The notes beneath the pieces were generated by a model. It was not told the origin of the DNA. It ran no database searches and worked only from the letters and a program-made list of their open reading frames with translations. A stretch of 64,000 bases of DNA, taken from the NCBI RefSeq assembly GCF_020520425.1, contig NC_079487.1:128362385-128426384 (forward strand). Reading direction: 5' to 3'. The translations under genes and the position numbers were made by a program. Every line of letters begins with the position of its first letter. The stretch's first letter is position 1. Source of the DNA: Spinacia oleracea (taxonomy: Eukaryota; Streptophyta; Magnoliopsida; Caryophyllales; Amaranthaceae). Of the stretch, positions 9,361 to 19,876 are shown in pieces.

Positions 9361-10159
9361 AGAATAGAGGGAACCGATTTATTAAAGAGAATCAAACTAA
9401 TAATCTCAGCATTGAAGTTTGGTAGTCAGGAGATGAGTTATTAAGGAGGGAGGGGAGTTGAGCAGAGATTAAAGATTTAAAGGGAGGAGGACGTTGTGAA
9501 CTTGTAATCGAAAAATGGGTAGGGTGAAAGGAAAAAGTACGTATTTGAGATTTTGGGGATTCCTTGTTTTAATTTATGACTATGTTATTTATTTATTTTT
9601 GGAATTATTAATTAGCTTTAAAATATATTTATGATATCATAATTCGATCGTTTTCACTGGAATACGATCTCGGGTTCCAATTTAAAGTACGGGATTAAGT
9701 TTGAAGTTGCGTTGTAATTTGTAAAAATGAAAGTTTGAAATTGTAATCGGTAAAGTGCAAATTTTTTTGGGTTGTATTGGCAAATATTTCTATTATATTT
9801 ATAGTTATGCAAAACAAACATGATACACATGTTAATTGTTCCTCTCAAACTTGTAAATAAAATTAATTGCAAGGAGAGCTCGTGAGATTTCATTCAATCC
9901 AACGATAAATAAAAATAAAAAGTGCGCACAACAAACCCGAACCCTAATTGATATGTACAACGATTCAACTAATTAGTCATCAATTCTAAACAACACTAAC
10001 CCCAAATCATGATTCATAAAGATAGTCATTTTAATGTCGTCTACTAGTTACTACTACTACTATCATGATTCATAAAGATAGTCATGCTAATGTTTACTCG
10101 CACAATATCAGAAAGACCAAACTCCGAGGAAAATTTAAACATTTTAGTGATAAAACTTA
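9361..10159. other. Intergenic, no gene seen
   Basis: AT-rich sequence upstream of the DUF6598-like gene. A 22 bp direct repeat (CATGATTCATAAAGATAGTC) occurs at about 10009 and 10063. Nothing else is recognisable. Confidence 0.7.
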
Positions 10160-10490
10160 GGAAAAATGGATTCTAAAAATACAACCTTTAAGCGATCTGC
10201 TTAAAAGGGGCTGACTTTATGTTTATCTAATAATAACACAACCTTTTAGACCTATCTTCTTTTAAAAGGCTCCACTCTATAATAAATTGCTAATATAGGT
10301 AATATGCTACCATATTTTTTAATCTCATTGTCGATTATATAAAGAAAAAATGTTTAATTTGTGAGGTTGGTTTTCATATTACCTATTGTAGCAAGTCATT
10401 TATGAGGGGAGCCCTTTAAAAGAAGATATATCTAAAAGGTTGTGTTATTCTTAATTAAACGGAAAGTCAGCCCTTTTCTGACTGTTTATT
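10160..10490. mobile_element. Fold-back MITE
   Basis: The two halves are imperfect inverted copies over more than 110 bp: the left arm carries GGGCTGACTTTATGTTTA, then AACACAACCTTTTAGACCTA, then AATATAGGTAATATG, and the right arm has their complements. No ORF is present. The termini and target duplication were not resolved. Confidence 0.75.
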
Positions 10491-10689
10491 GTAACTTAGA
10501 CACTTTTTTTTACTGATTTCATATCATTTTTGTCATGATTTTTCTTTCAAAATCATCCACACCCTATGAATCCACATATGTAACGAGATCTCCGTAGATC
10601 AAGTCCACGTCTTACCCGCAAAAATAATCCTTTTTTTCCCGGAAGATTAGAGGTTTAAGATATTAGATAGTCGATACTCGTTAGTATTG

Positions 10690-11356
10690 ACGTTAATCAA
10701 CTAACATAGAAAACAATGTAACATCGGTCAGTCTATACAAGAAACTTCTAACATGAAACTGCAATAAAACAAGAAAACTAACGGCGAATACAATGTATAT
10801 GTAACACCAGCATAGAAGTCAAGTAACATCAGTCTATACAAATAACCTCTAACATGAAATTGAAGAACTGCAATAACTAAAAGTAACACCAGCATAGAAA
10901 ATCAAGTAACTTCAGTCTATACCAGGAATCTCTAACATGGAATTGAAGAACCATCGATAATACAAGAAAAGTAACAATGAATACAATATATTAGTAACAC
11001 CAACATAGAAAGTCAAGTAATACCAATATATACAAGGAACCTCTAACATGAAAATGGATAAACTACAATAAACCAAGATAAGTAATTGCGAATACAATGT
11101 ATAAATAACACCAGGATAGAAAGTCAAGTAACACCAGTTTATACAAGGAAACTCTAACATGAAATTGCAATAAAACAAGAACAGTAACAACGAATACAAT
11201 GTATAAGTAACACCATCATTAGATATTCAAGTAACACCAGTCTACAAGGAACCTCTAACATGAAATTAAGAAGTTGCAGTAAAACAAAAAAAGTAACAAC
11301 GAGTAAATGTACAAGTAACACCAGTATAGAAAATCAAGTAACACCAGTCAATAGCC
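10690..11356. repeat. Minisatellite, ~83-111 bp unit
   Basis: The phrase CAGTCTATACAAGGAACCTC, followed by TAACATGAAATTG and GTAACACCAGCATAGAAAG, recurs with starts near 10729, 10830, 10913, 11024, 11135, 11238 and 11345. Spacing varies (83-111 bp), so it is a degenerate tandem array. Reading frames across it are by-products of the repeat. Confidence 0.88.
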
Positions 11357-11996
11357 TTCTCTGTAGCAGATGTGCTCGAGGGAATTGCACACACACACGT
11401 TGCAGCATCAAGTTGATAGTGTTGTTAGTTATACAGAAGACGCGATCTTTTCCATGATTTAACAAGTTATTATGTGTTAATTGAGAATTGTGGAATATAG
11501 CATTGATGACGAGATGTTATGGCGGTCTTTACCCCGTGTATGATTTGTTTTGAAATTTTTTACTCCGGAAATTATTTTTTATAGTTTTAGAAACCAACAA
11601 TGCTCTCAATTTTTTATATAATATATTTTATGCAAAGTAAGAAAACTCTTAGTGGTTTGTACGTGTATATGACACAAAGCAATCACAAATTCTTATTTAC
11701 ACGGGCTGTACAATAAATATTATACACAGAAGTAAAAGTTAATCCAAAATGCTTAAATGTTAAGCTATATGTAAAAGTTATCTATTTTTTAATGATAATT
11801 TTTTTTATTTTAATAAAACTTATTTCTTCAAAATCACTAATAATGTATAAAATTAATCATTTAACTATTTAAAATGTTTATCTTTCAACTTTTTTTACTA
11901 ATATAAAAGTTAATCAAAACTAGGTTAAAGTTACAAAAAAAATGGGTAAAAGTTATTGTACACCTGGTGCGCGAAAGACCTTTTGCAAAACAATAA
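11357..11996. repeat. Spacer with a dispersed AT-rich repeat copy
   Basis: Within 11690-11970, phrases such as TAAAAGTTAATC, ACTAATAATGTATAAAATTA and TTTATCTTTCAACTTTTTT appear in inverted order at 44560-44890. The two stretches are therefore copies of one short repeat family. No gene was seen. Confidence 0.5.
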
Positions 11997-12279
11997 GATA
12001 ATTCACCAGGTAATACCCCCGAGGTTTAAGATATTTCACCAGGTATCCTCGTTGTTTCAGTAATCTACCAGGTACCCCTCAGGTTTCATTTTCTCGCATG
12101 ACTTAACCCTGCCGTTAAGTGGCCGTTAGAAACTTTTTTTCACCAGGTACCCTCGTAATTTATTTCACCAGGTACCCCTGAGGTTTTTTAGATTTTCACC
12201 AGGTGCTCTTGTGCTTTATGGTAATTTCACCAGATACCCCTACTCACCAACGGCTAGTTTCACCAGGTTTTGTTCTGTA

Positions 12280-12722
12280 ACAGTTGCTGGGGGAGGGGAA
12301 TATGAAGTGAAAGAGGGGGCTGTCAAATACCCTATTAAGTTTGATGCAAGGACTTGTGGTTGTGGAGTATGGCAAATATCTGGCATACCTTGCAGACATG
12401 GCCTTAGGGTTATTTACCACCAAAGACTTGAGGCTACTGATTTTGTGTCTCACTACTTCAAAGGGCAAGCATACAAGTTAACTTACTCAGAGCACATACA
12501 CCCCATGCCTGACCCAACCCAATGGCCTTCTTTTGACCTTTCTATTATCCTCCCACCACCCATGAAGAGAGCATCAGGTAGACCCCCTAAACTGAGAAAA
12601 AGAGGTAAACATGATCCAAAAAGGGGAAAGAGAAATAGCACTGTGAGGTGTGGTAAGTGCAAGGAGGTGGGACACAATGCAAGGACATGCAGAGGTGGGG
12701 CCACTGCAAAGCAAAAGAAGGA

Positions 12723-12757
<35 letters not shown>

Positions 12758-12894
12758 GTGCTTCTGGTTCTGCTGGTGCAGCTGGTGCAGCTGGTTCTGG
12801 TGCAACTGGTTCACAGCAAGGGGGAGATCAAGGTGCTTCCAGTTCACAGCAACAACGTAATGCATCAAGTAAGGGAAAAAGGAAGCATACTTGA
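12280..12894 (+). pseudogene. MuDR-type transposase, C-terminal remnant (SWIM + CCHC knuckle)
   Basis: The frame (open from 12211 inside the left TIR) encodes a SWIM zinc finger (CGCGVWQISGIPCRHG), the usual spacer before a basic tract (KRGKHDPKRGKRN), a CCHC zinc knuckle (CGKCKEVGHNARTC) and a low-complexity tail with an alanine run encoded by GCT repeats, then Gly/Ala/Ser. This matches the C-terminus of plant MuDR transposases, normally 600-800 residues. The DDE catalytic part and N-terminus are absent, and the first ~20 codons are TIR sequence. It is a remnant, probably not a functional transposase. Confidence 0.85.
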
Positions 12895-13063
12895 TTTTGT
12901 GATTTATGCATAACTTTTTGCTAAACTTATCATGTATATCTTTTGCCAATGGGAGCAAGTTTTTGTAGAGCTGCACTTAAAGTTTTTGCGTGTCGGGGAC
13001 ACACTTTTGTAAAGCTACTTAATTCGGAAATGAAATATCATATTATTGATGAAATGTCATCAT

Positions 13064-13444
13064 TCACTTTCTCATTACAAATACTAGAATAAAAAACATT
13101 ACAATGCCAATATTGATAGTTCCATGCATTAATTTCTTTTGCTGCTTGAGTTTCTTCTTCATTTGGTGAATTTCTTCATCCAAGCTTCTGTTTTCTTCAA
13201 TTTCTCCTTCCTTTGTGCTACCTCAGTTGTTTCTGATTGGCAGTGGTTGCTCAATGCTTCCCTTGCACCACTTGAAGTTGTCACATAAGTCACACTTGTA
13301 ATATAGTCTTTGAGGATTTTTCATTGTTTCAGAACTTCTTATTGCAAATTTTTTCCCACATATGTTGCATGTTTTGTTTGGAACTACAACGTATGAGGAT
13401 TCATACGTTGTAGAAGAAGATTGGGATTGAGAATATGAGCTCAT
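13064..13444 (-). pseudogene. zf-GRF domain small protein inside the MULE, with in-frame TGA
   Basis: The ATG at 13444-13442 starts a Ser-rich N-terminus followed by a GRF zinc finger (CNICGKKFAIRSSETMKNPQ, then YYKCDLCDNFKWCKG, with CxxC...CxxC spacing). The frame meets a TGA at 13223-13225 after 73 residues but continues open in the same frame for 52 more codons to a second TGA at 13064-13066. That extension encodes an acidic/basic coiled-coil-like stretch (EEIHQMKKKLKQQKK) and a hydrophobic helix (INIGIVMFFILVFVM). Finger + coil + membrane tail is the layout commonly seen in small plant zf-GRF proteins, so the first TGA looks like a nonsense change. It is convergent with the transposase remnant. 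It is either a pseudogene or makes a truncated 73-residue product. Confidence 0.75.
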
Positions 13445-13837
13445 TTGAAGGTGAGTTGGGAATTAGGGAAAATATGAGTTGGTTAAGGGGAAGAACAGAA
13501 ATTTGTAGTGAAGAGTTGCAGCGGCTCCCCCTTTAAATAGAGAAGGCTTACCAGCGGCTAGTTTTTTTTAAAAAAAATTAGTCGTTGGTGAGCAGGGGTA
13601 TATGGTGAAATTACTATAAAGCACAAGGGCACCTGGTGAAAATCTAAAAAACCTCAGGGGTACCTGGTGAAATAAATTACGAGGGTACCTGGTGAAAAAA
13701 AGTTTCTAACGGCCACTTAACGGCAGGGTTAAGTCATGCGAGAAAATGAAACCTGAGGGGTACCTGGTACATTACTGAAACAACGAGGGTACCTGGTGAA
13801 TTAACATAAACCTCGGGGGTATTTCATGAAATATCCG

Positions 13838-14528
13838 AATCGCAAATTATAATGACTTAATGAGAAACAACGTACCACAAGTATGAAATCAAAACTTTAA
13901 TAAAGACACTAATTACATCATCATTAATTGGGAGATTACTTGAGCATGTCCAACATTAGAAACATAATAATAAGTTGGTGGTCGGGCATATTCTTTGATA
14001 ATAATAACTAGTGCATATAATGCCAAATCCACCATTGTGGCATTAACTTTTATATAAATCACCACTTGTTAAATTAATCTTTGTCCTTGTTTATCATCAT
14101 CGTCATTTTTAATTAAAACAAGATTACAACAATTGGGATAAGACCTATAAGGGATTAACGAGACCTTATTATGTACACATATGAAACAATTCTTAATAGA
14201 AAACTAATTGAGTTAAGATAGATGGTGAATAATTTGTGAAGGTGATAGACTTAACTTTCACATAGTTACACTTTTTACTTAATTTTAAAACGTTATTTGG
14301 GAACAACGAACATTAATGACCTATCGAATATTGTACACAATCCAGTCCATTGTCTTTGTCACTAGACCAACACCTTATTGCCAAGCACTTTTTTTTTTAC
14401 TAATGGTTAAGGCTGAAACAGTTTAGTGTTAGATTGAGGTCAATTGTTAAAATAGTAAGTAGGGAAGTATAAATATTTAGGAAATTAACAAGGTATTATA
14501 TATGTTTAGGTGTATTTATTCAAGGGTA
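13838..14528. other. Intergenic, no gene seen
   Basis: AT-rich sequence with no supported reading frame. The end includes the left target duplication (14511-14528) of the adjacent SINE. Confidence 0.7.
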
Positions 14529-14654
14529 TTTTTTTTTTTTTTTGCAAATGAGCCACGAAGGCAATGTAAATTACAAATGGGGGTGGGGGAATCAAACCTG
14601 AGACCTATTGTACACAGATCCGGTCTTAACCTACCACTAGGCTAAGACATCATT
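14529..14654 (-). mobile_element. SINE-like retroposon, copy 1
   Basis: On the minus strand the body ends in GGCTCATTTGC followed by a poly(A) tail (T run on plus). A Pol III B-box-like GGTTTGATTCCCC lies internally. It is flanked by an 18 bp imperfect target duplication, TGTATTTATTCAAGGGTA at 14511-14528 and TGTATTTATCCAAGAGTA at 14655-14672. It shares its 3' end with the copy at 46021-46134. Confidence 0.75.
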
Positions 14655-14835
14655 TGTATTTATCCAAGAGTAATCACTGGCTACCAAGACTTTGCATCTA
14701 TGCATAATAAACTGATTAGGTAACTAATACTAAACTCCTAAAGACATCAAACTACCTAAAATATAATATCTTGTCAATTCCTAAACACTTACGGAGTACT
14801 CCGTAATATCTTAACATCAATACTGTAGTAGAACA

Positions 14836-15100
14836 TACTCCTCCGATTTTTTTTAGTTGCAAAATTTTGCTTTTCACGCTTGTCATTGCAAATCTTGAAC
14901 AATTAATATATTTAATTATCGTTAAGTAAAAATTAAAAATAAATGATTTTCGCAAAACATACATTAAAACGATCTAATAAGATCCCACATGAATTTTTCT
15001 TTTTTTTTTCTAAAGTATAGATCATCAAAAATAAACGAAGTAGATTTTATGAATAGTACAAAACCCAAAATATTGCAACTATTTTGAACCGGAGGAAGTA
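14836..15100. mobile_element. Stowaway-type MITE
   Basis: The ends TACTCCTCCGATTTTTTTTA and the inverted complement finishing ACCGGAGGAAGTA are bounded by TA. ~265 bp, no ORF. Confidence 0.8.
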
Positions 15101-15670
15101 TTACATACATCCAGGTGTACGTCGTACGATACACCCTCTCACATTTCTCCTTACATGTGAAGAGAAAAATGTTATAGAAACTACTAGCTAGATGACATAA
15201 AAAAACCATTAGGTGCTTGATGCACCCAGATGCACCTACTAATTTTCAACTAAGTAGAGCATTAGTATTTGAAAGATGCTTATTTTTATTTTAAAGGTAC
15301 ATGTAAAAATCCAAAGTGAATTTATATACTTACTTATTTTAGACATAAGTTCATCATGCACTAACTTAAAAGGAATTTACAAAATACTTGGTACAACATA
15401 ACCAAACAAAAATAACATAAGTTATTATTACTTTTGGCTATTACAACAAGTGACACCATAAGTATAACACAAATTAGGGCCAACAATGGCCATTGACTTT
15501 AGGCTATTACAAGTGACACTATAGTTTACAGTAGAATGCTCGATCAAGGGAGTTGAAAACTCGATCCCCAAAAGATACGAAGTTTTAAGTTGTAACCTTA
15601 GCAGGACAAAAGCAAGTTTAACAACGGTATGATAAAAACTTGAAGTTATTCATAGAATTAATTGGCTATA
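15101..15670. other. Intergenic, no gene seen
   Basis: AT-rich DNA without a supported frame. Short phrases recur (AGTGACAC.ATA, TATTACAA) but no structured repeat was made out. Confidence 0.6.
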
Positions 15671-16027
15671 TCTATACTAATATTTTAAAACACAAAAACT
15701 TACATGCCACTTGTAATCTTTTAAAAACTCCATTTATTTTCATTTTTTTTTTAAAATAATAAAGATAATAATTATCTCTTCTTAAATTTTAATTAAAGCT
15801 CTTTGTATTCATAACCTCTCTTAATTCATTATCTTTAATTTTTCATTAACATTTTTGTTACTCTTTCAGATTATTTTTTGAGGGGAAGATAAAGCCGGAA
15901 ATTTTATTAATTGTTAAATTTTCAGATAAATGTTGAATGAGTTGGTTTTCGAGTACCAAATCCATATAAACATAATTGTAAAAAAAATATGTACTGTAAC
16001 CTGTGCGTCGCACGGGCTAAAAACTAG
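15671..16027 (+). mobile_element. Non-autonomous Helitron
   Basis: The 5' end is TCTATACTAATATTTTAAAA, preceded by A. The 3' end has the hairpin CCTGTGC-GTC-GCACGGG followed by CTAAAAACTAG and then T. These are the classical plant Helitron termini (5' TC, 3' hairpin plus CTRR, insertion between A and T). It is 357 bp with no coding capacity. Confidence 0.85.
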
Positions 16028-17065
16028 TTATACTTCATTTTGTCATTTTCTATGGTAATAACGAAGTACTTGGTATATAAATATATAATCTACACGGAAA
16101 GAGTGGATTTTAGACAACTTCATAAATTAGATTGGAAAAATGGAGTGGGTTACAACTGAATTTGTCGTCTCATACTCCCATAGATATAAAACTCTTAGAC
16201 AATGTTTGGTTGCAAACAATTATCTTAAGAAGTGGATATTTATCATGTTGTGTTACTTGTGTGGTTGATATAAAATATGTAAAATGAGAGAAGTGAAACT
16301 TCCTTGTTAATTTAAACTTCTTATGGATATGGAAAGTGAAACCTCCTCTTAGTCAATTCATAGGAAGAAAAAATGTTTGGTGCCAATCAAACGAGTATAA
16401 CTGTATAAGTCATTTCCTAGAATTTTACAAGGGAATTACTTCCTATGAAAATAAATATTTCACGAGAATTTAATTCCAATATGAACCAAAACAAAAAAGT
16501 CGAGTATTGCAAAATAGCACATGTTTGATTTATCTTGAATACTCCGTAGAAAGATACTATTACTCCCATATTAATTCCACAAAGTCCATGAACACCGTCT
16601 TCTTCACGAACACAAAATTGGGTGTCTAGTGTACTTGTTAAATGTGAGATTGTGAAAGGAAGAAAATAGATTTTTGCACAAAAGTAGGTTGACAAGTCAG
16701 CAGTTGAAAATTAATTATGAAGTACTTGTATCTGTTTTAGCCTCTCTCAGTTGGACAAGTGGGCAGTGTTTTAGAGTACACGTCTCAAGTTTGCAACACA
16801 ACTCCACAACACAACGCTTATCACATGGATGATGGACTACTGTATTATCTCCCGTGCATTACGGTGATTATTAACGTCAAGTATTATTTTTACGAATATT
16901 AGATTTTTATAAGGAGTATCAACTTTATTTTTTGTTGTTGTTGTTTCGACAGCAATAGTGATTAGTGAGTGATCATATTCGCCTAGCTGGCATTTCCTCG
17001 CCATTAAAAAAGAACGAATTATGTAGGGTTAATTTGTAACATTAATGAAAGTATGTATCCAATAT
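16028..17065. other. Intergenic with a small dispersed repeat
   Basis: 16195-16400 holds a TGTTTGGTTG-type stretch with GAAGTGAAACTTCC-like sequence, related to 17244-17490 and 46558-46775. No gene was seen elsewhere. Confidence 0.5.
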
Positions 17066-17240
17066 AGGCTGGTGGAGTTGGTGGGAAACTCATCTTGTGA
17101 CTTGGAGATCACACGGTTGAGTACCATCAACTATGAAATGTTTGGGAGTGGTTCAAGTGAATACCTGTATAGTTGAGCTGGTTAACATGTGATCGATATT
17201 GGTTCAGTAGGGTCTCATGTAGACCGGCTTACTCAAAGTG
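17066..17240 (+). mobile_element. Possible tRNA-derived SINE
   Basis: GGCTGGTGGAGTTGGTGGGA resembles a Pol III A box region and ACGGTTGAGTACC resembles a B box 40-50 bp later; the sequence continues with GGGTCTCATGTAGACCGG. No tail or target duplication was identified. Confidence 0.35.
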
Positions 17241-17243
17241 ATC

Positions 17244-17490
17244 GTTTGATTGAAAGTAGAAAATTCAAATATCTAGGAAGTATTTGTAGTTTTTTTCCAC
17301 ATAAATAACTTTCCTAAAAAGTGTTTAATGTTGTTTGATTGAACATGAGAAAGTTCAACTTATCTAGATAAACCCATATAAACAACTTCCCATATTTGTG
17401 GGAAGTGAAATTTATACGATTTGTCAACCAAACAATTTCACTTCCTCTCAAATCTCAATTTCTAAGAAGTTACTTTCCTAATTTCTGTTT
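17244..17490. mobile_element. hAT-like MITE fragment
   Basis: Inverted stretches around GATTGAAAGTAG / CTAGATAAACC, with CCAAACAATTTCACTTCC at the right, resemble the family at 46558-47162. Boundaries are approximate. Confidence 0.4.
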
Positions 17491-17574
17491 ACTTTTCCTC
17501 CTTAAAAAAATAAAAAATAAAAAATAAAAAATTCTAAGAAGTTAAACTACCCATGATTTTAGATGTCCACTACA

Positions 17575-17985
17575 TCATATTAACTTTATAACTTATGAAG
17601 TTATGATCAATGTGTGTAGTAAAGACTAACTTGTGCAATTGTGCCTAATTAAAAACAGAACTTATGGATTAATGGTTGATTTGTGGGAATGAGAATTTGA
17701 ATTGGTGATTAGAGAATGAGATTGAGAATGCGAATTTGCGAGTGTGAGTTTATTGAATATTTGCTCATGGACTTGTTAGGCTAATGAGAAAATAGGTTGA
17801 GAATACATTTTGAAATTATTTCATATTTCCTTTTTTGTTAATGGCAATTTGGACAATTTGTTCCTTTCTCAATTCCCTCCTTAATCCATGGGAGTTGAGG
17901 CAACATCCCACTCTCACCTATAGAGTATCAAACATTAATTTTGTTTCAAGTTATGATATACTTCGTACGTAGTAGTTCCCATTTT
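17575..17985. repeat. Dispersed repeat, copy 1 (second copy 18523-18935)
   Basis: About 400 bp shared in the same order with 18523-18935: TTATGAAGTTATGAT, GGTGATTAGAG, CCTTTTTTGTTAATG.CAATTTGGA, CATTTTTCACCAAATAAACA. The divergence is high enough to indicate two old insertions rather than a recent duplication. Confidence 0.7.
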
Positions 17986-18158
17986 CAACGACATTTTTCA
18001 CCAAATAAACACCCTATTGAATAACATAGCAACTAGCAAGGAGTGTCATTGTATTTTATAGCTTTCAAACTTTGATCTTCAATAACGGAGTATTTTCAAG
18101 CAATTAAGCCTGTACGCAAATATTTACATACTCATATACTTCGTACTACGGAGTACTA

Positions 18159-18522
18159 TGTTGGAAATAATGCAAAGAAAGAGTTTTACCATATTGTAAA
18201 AATGTCCCACATTGGTAGAAATGAAAATTAGGTTTTTCAAGTGAATTTAAAGAAAAGGGTTTTGTCCCACATGGAAAGAAATCAAACTTTTCCCTTTGTT
18301 TAAATATAGGGAAGTCATGTTTATACTTTGAAGTACTTCCCCAAGTGATGTGGGCTAGAAGTAGGTATCCCTACACGCGCAAATTAAACTTTAGTTGTGG
18401 TACACCGGAACAATCATTCTCCTCTTCATCTCTGTTTTATAACACGTCACAGCTTTACATACATCAAATATTCGGCCCACATTTTATTCTCATTTTCGGA
18501 TTTTACAGTATTCTTTCCTACA
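18159..18522. mobile_element. Solo LTR
   Basis: The 364 bp stretch starts TGTTGGAAATAATG and ends TTTCCTACA. It is flanked on both sides by the 5 bp duplication TACTA (18154-18158 and 18523-18527). A TATA-like TTTAAATATAGGG and TCCCACAT repeats occur inside, as in Copia-type LTRs. No internal retroelement sequence is present, so it is a product of LTR-LTR recombination. Confidence 0.85.
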
Positions 18523-18935
18523 TACTATACTTATGAGTTATGAGGTTATGATAATACTTTGTAATAAGGACCAACTTCTCTACTTGTACCTATTTAATTT
18601 TACGGATGTTTACCGGTATGTAGGAATGAAAATTTGGTGATTAGAGGGAGGGAATTGTTTAACTTGTGTTGTGAAATGGATTGAGAAAACATTTTAAAAT
18701 TACTCAAATACCCTTAATATTATCCGGCTTTCGTTTCCTTTTTTGTTAATGCCAATTTGGAGATATTGTTTCTTTCTAAATTCTCGTCCCTCTTGTGCCA
18801 TTAACTAAGACAACATTTCCCATTCCCATCTACAGAGTAACAAATATTGGAAATTGTTTCAAATTTGAATATACGAAGTATATTTCTATTTTCAACAATA
18901 TTTTGCACCAAACAAGCATTATGTTATTAGATTCG
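18523..18935. repeat. Dispersed repeat, copy 2
   Basis: Partner of 17575-17985; the solo LTR is inserted at its left end. Confidence 0.65.
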
Positions 18936-19876
18936 GAGTAACATGAATTAAAGAAAAAGAAACTAGTCGTATAAGTTACGAAGTATAACATTTCAATTTA
19001 CAAGGAAGATCAAACCCGAACCAGATCCAAATCCAAATAACTCAAATGAGCGAAACCTGATCCAAGTGAGCTATAAATAGTTCCAACACGAGTTACACGA
19101 TAATAGACCCACAAAACATCATGTCTTACTTAGCCTTGGTTAATGGTCACAGCCTCACAAGAGTGCGACGTTTCTGGCTTTATGGATTAATTGGCAATCA
19201 CCACATGCCATGTGAGTATGTGACCATTAAATATCAAACTAATCAATCAATTACCACTCAAGGTTTAATACTTATAAAATTAAACCACCAAGCAATTAAA
19301 TGCCAACAACTACATATGAGTGAGACCTACCCTTAATTTCAACTTCTTGTCTAGTCAACCTATTTTTTATATTATCATTTAACTGTAATTCAATGTTACA
19401 TGTCATTTTTATTACTTCGTGGATGTGGAGGTGGAGGTGGAGGTGGAGGTGGATGGAGTTTCCTAGTTCCTACATCTTGTATTGTTTGCCACATTTTATT
19501 AACCATTTAGGGTGAGTTTATCCCTTGTATTTAATCTTAATTTTCAAATTCTATCATATAAGTTTTCGACTAATTTTTACCTACTTTTTTTTTAATTATT
19601 CAGAATCACAAAAAAATCTTCTTATTTTTACACATTATCACAAAAAAATCTTCTTCAGAATCGCAAATAGGAGTAGCTCATTTTATTTAGCTCTGCCTAC
19701 CCTGCGAATTGTCCCTGCCTCAACACAGAGTATTGACTTGTCCTTGTGATTTGTGAAAACACATACTCTGACTTGTAATACTTCTATCTTCTGCTTCCCC
19801 TGCTTTCAAAACAGAGAAAATAACAAGGCATTTCATTTCACTTGAGCCTTTATTTTTCTGGGTCAAGAAATCAACA
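18936..19876 (+). promoter_or_regulatory. Spacer and upstream region of the first PLC gene
   Basis: No gene was recognised. 19425-19453 is a short GGTGGA tandem repeat. The ~100 bp before the ATG at 19877 is pyrimidine-rich and probably 5'UTR (CTTCTGCTTCCCCTGCTTTC). No TATA box could be assigned with confidence. Confidence 0.5.

Larger units (their letters stand above)
11997..13837. mobile_element. Mutator-like element with ~260 bp TIRs, internally deleted
   Basis: The left TIR (about 11997-12258) and right TIR (about 13573-13837) are inverted copies. Each contains several TTTCACCAGGTACCCCT-type submotifs and GCCGTTAAGTGGCCGTTAG. The interior carries the end of a MuDR-type transposase (plus strand) and a convergent zf-GRF ORF (minus strand). 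The transposase catalytic domain is missing, so the copy is non-autonomous. The target duplication is unclear. Its termini resemble those of the element at 4588-6038 (CATGAAAT.CCCCCGAGGTTT). Confidence 0.85.

Noticed and set aside
10912-11199. 95-residue minus-strand frame
   Set aside because: Its periodic sequence (FMLE.PCI.WYYLTFY) is simply the minisatellite translated.
12587-12976. Gln/His-rich and Cys-rich frames overlapping the transposase remnant
   Set aside because: Alternative frames of the GCT/GGT repeat that encodes the Ala/Gly tail.
18345-18536. 63-residue plus-strand frame
   Set aside because: Lies inside the solo LTR.
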